DNA of 40,585 nucleotides, taken from the NCBI RefSeq assembly GCF_001005085.2, contig NZ_LBMU02000036.1:1-40585 (forward strand), written 5' to 3'. The DNA comes from Streptomyces humi. Its GTDB lineage: Bacteria; Actinomycetota; Actinomycetes; Streptomycetales; Streptomycetaceae. The notes beneath the pieces are model-generated. The model was not told where the DNA came from, did no database searches, and saw nothing but the letters and a program-made list of their open reading frames with translations. The translations under genes and the position numbers were made by a program. Below are positions 39,449 through 40,585 of this stretch, piece by piece. Within the stretch, counting starts at the first letter, position 1. Each line of letters starts with the position of its first letter.

Positions 39449-40390
39449 ATGGAATTCTTCACCTCGTACGACGGCACCGCCCTCGCCTGCCGGGTGGCCG
39501 GGGACGGACCGCCGCTGGTCTGCCTGCCGGGCGGCCCACAGGAGTCGGCCTACCTGGGCGAGCTCGGCGGTCTGTCCGCGCACCGGCGGTTGATCATGCT
39601 GGACCTCCGTGGCACGGGCCGCTCGGCGATGCCGGCGGACATCGCCTCCTGCCGCTGCGACCGGCTGGTCGACGACGTGGCGGCCCTCCGGGAGCATCTG
39701 GGCCTGGACCGGATGGACCTGCTGGCGCACTCCGCCGGCGCGAGTCTGGCCCTACGGTACGCGGAGCGCCGGCCGGAGCACGTCGGCAGGCTCGCGCTGA
39801 TCACGCCGAGCGTCCGGGCCGTCGGCATCGGGATCAGCGGAGCACTGCGGCGCGAGACCGTCCGGCCGCGCCGGGACGAGCCGTGGTTCCCGGAGGCGTT
39901 CGCGGCCCTGACGGCGATCGGCGCGGGCCGGGCCACCGCGGAGACCTGGCGGGCCCTCGCGCCGTTCTCGTACGGCCGCTGGGACGAGGCGGCCCGAGCG
40001 CACCGGGCTGCCGAGGACGAACGGATGAACCCTGAGGTGGTGGCCGCCTTCCACGCCGAGGGCGCCTACGACCCGGACGCCACCCGTGCGGAGCTCGCCC
40101 GGTTCGGGGCACCGGTGTTCGTGCTGGCCGGGGAGGTCGATCCGGGTTTCCCGCCGTCGACGGCCGCCGAGTTCGCGAGGCTCTTCCCGAACGCCGGGTG
40201 CACCGTCCAGCCCGGCGCCGGGCACTTCCCGTGGCTCGACGACGCGGACCGGTTCGTGTCAGCCGTCCTGGCGTTCCTGGAACAACCGGCCCTCCCCCGC
40301 CCCGTCCTCCCTCACCCCGTCACCTCCCGCCCCGTCACCTCACAGGCCACGGAAGTGGACAGCCGTCCCAGCGACGTCCCAACGGCCTGA
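39449..40390 (+). CDS. Alpha/beta hydrolase, prolyl-aminopeptidase-like
   Basis: A 313-residue cytoplasmic alpha/beta hydrolase. The triad is visible: Ser95 in HSAGAS (nucleophile elbow), Asp231 in GEVDPG and His259 in GAGHFPW. The oxyanion-hole region is LPGGPQESAYLG, and LDLRGTGRS is typical of the proline iminopeptidase-like group. The last 35 residues are a Pro/Ser/Thr-rich tail containing RPV and HPVTS repeats, which is not part of the fold. The divergent DUF5937/ArsR-type gene is the likely regulator. A prolyl peptidase would fit a proline-rich protein diet, but esterase or lactonase activity is equally possible. Confidence 0.88.
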   Translation: MEFFTSYDGTALACRVAGDGPPLVCLPGGPQESAYLGELGGLSAHRRLIMLDLRGTGRSAMPADIASCRCDRLVDDVAALREHLGLDRMDLLAHSAGASLALRYAERRPEHVGRLALITPSVRAVGIGISGALRRETVRPRRDEPWFPEAFAALTAIGAGRATAETWRALAPFSYGRWDEAARAHRAAEDERMNPEVVAAFHAEGAYDPDATRAELARFGAPVFVLAGEVDPGFPPSTAAEFARLFPNAGCTVQPGAGHFPWLDDADRFVSAVLAFLEQPALPRPVLPHPVTSRPVTSQATEVDSRPSDVPTA

Positions 40391-40497
40391 CGACGCCGCA
40401 GGTCATCGAGGCGACGGCGTCCCGTCCTCCCAGAGCGCCCGGAACCCCTTGGCACGCGTTCGCCCGGGTCGGCAACCTGTAGCCGCCGGGCCGCCGG

Positions 40498-40585
40498 ATG
40501 TCCACGGACCAGCTGCCCGGCCTCCATCGCACCTGGCCGTGGCGGCGTCACCTGGCGTTCGGCGTTCTGATCCGCCCGGTCACCG
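40498..40585 (+). CDS. First 29 codons of an unidentified gene cut by the window end
   Basis: ATG at 40498 opens a frame that runs to the edge: MSTDQLPGLHRTWPWRRHLA and on. Most third codon positions are G or C, as in the real genes here, which supports coding. There is a poor ribosome-binding site (GCCGCCGG). The amphipathic start followed by a hydrophobic FGVLI stretch may be the beginning of a membrane protein. Between the hydrolase stop (40390) and this ATG I see no other feature. Confidence 0.4.
   Translation, partial: MSTDQLPGLHRTWPWRRHLAFGVLIRPVT

Noticed and set aside
40312..40551. Minus-strand frame at the right edge
   Set aside because: Arg/Gly-rich sequence with no recognisable fold, overlapping the end of the alpha/beta hydrolase gene; the short plus-strand frame from 40498 has better coding signs.
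1..40585. tRNA, rRNA, insertion sequence, phage or secondary-metabolite cluster
   Set aside because: No transposase, integrase, terminal inverted repeats, tRNA cloverleaf or PKS/NRPS domains were seen on reading both strands.

Overview
This window is chromosomal DNA from a high-GC actinomycete, most likely Streptomyces or a close relative. GC content is very high with strong G/C preference at third codon positions, GTG starts are common, and operon genes often overlap by 4 bases. The gene families (MoxR/VWA pair, MocR regulator, PASTA-less Ser/Thr kinase, LacI-controlled sugar importer, DUF5937-type regulator) fit this group. I see no rRNA, tRNA, CRISPR array, phage, insertion sequence or secondary-metabolite megasynthase.

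Layout. (1) 1-3.6 kb: the 3' part of a lactate-oxidation gene (lutC) runs into, and overlaps by 31 bases, a convergent secreted alpha-L-rhamnosidase (GH78). (2) 3.8-8.6 kb: a glycine betaine/osmoprotectant importer whose ATPase (+ strand) is separated from its two permeases and lipoprotein (- strand, behind a TetR gene). (3) 8.7-11.4 kb: a MoxR ATPase and a CoxE-like VWA protein, closed by a perfect hairpin terminator, then a cupin. (4) 11.7-17.4 kb: a hydroxyproline catabolic operon with a three-part D-hydroxyproline dehydrogenase, a DapA-like deaminase, a hydroxyproline 2-epimerase and a GntR regulator. (5) 17.4-19.8 kb: a 14-helix MFS transporter fused to a repeat linker and three Cna-B/carboxypeptidase-regulatory-like domains. 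(6) 19.9-28.2 kb: a LacI regulator divergent from an operon for a GH127 beta-L-arabinofuranosidase, an ABC sugar importer and a secreted clan-A-like glycosidase with a ricin-type lectin domain. (7) 28.3-40.6 kb: mixed genes: Ser/Thr kinase, pirin, subtilisin-like protease, a C-terminal remnant of a ketopantoate reductase, a MocR/EamA divergent pair, an NAD(P)-binding oxidoreductase, a DEAD-box helicase, a DUF4386 protein, a DUF5937/ArsR-type regulator, an alpha/beta hydrolase, and the first codons of a gene cut by the window edge.

How the genes may work together. The most interesting reading is that regions 1, 4 and 6 form one plant cell-wall foraging locus. GH127 enzymes include those that remove beta-L-arabinofuranose from hydroxyproline-linked arabinans of extensins, and the operon next door degrades hydroxyproline. 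The rhamnosidase plus LutC would fit rhamnose degradation, which can yield lactate. This is inference from family knowledge and proximity; the two core operons have different regulators and are separated by the MFS gene.

At sequence level several GC-rich tandem repeats stand out: a 12-nt repeat in the MFS linker, 21-nt and 30-nt repeats forming an insertion inside the MocR aminotransferase domain, a 21-nt repeat that multiplies a stop codon, and a 23-nt noncoding repeat upstream of GH127. There is also a predicted hairpin over the Shine-Dalgarno of the DEAD-box helicase and a one-base-loop G-quadruplex motif.
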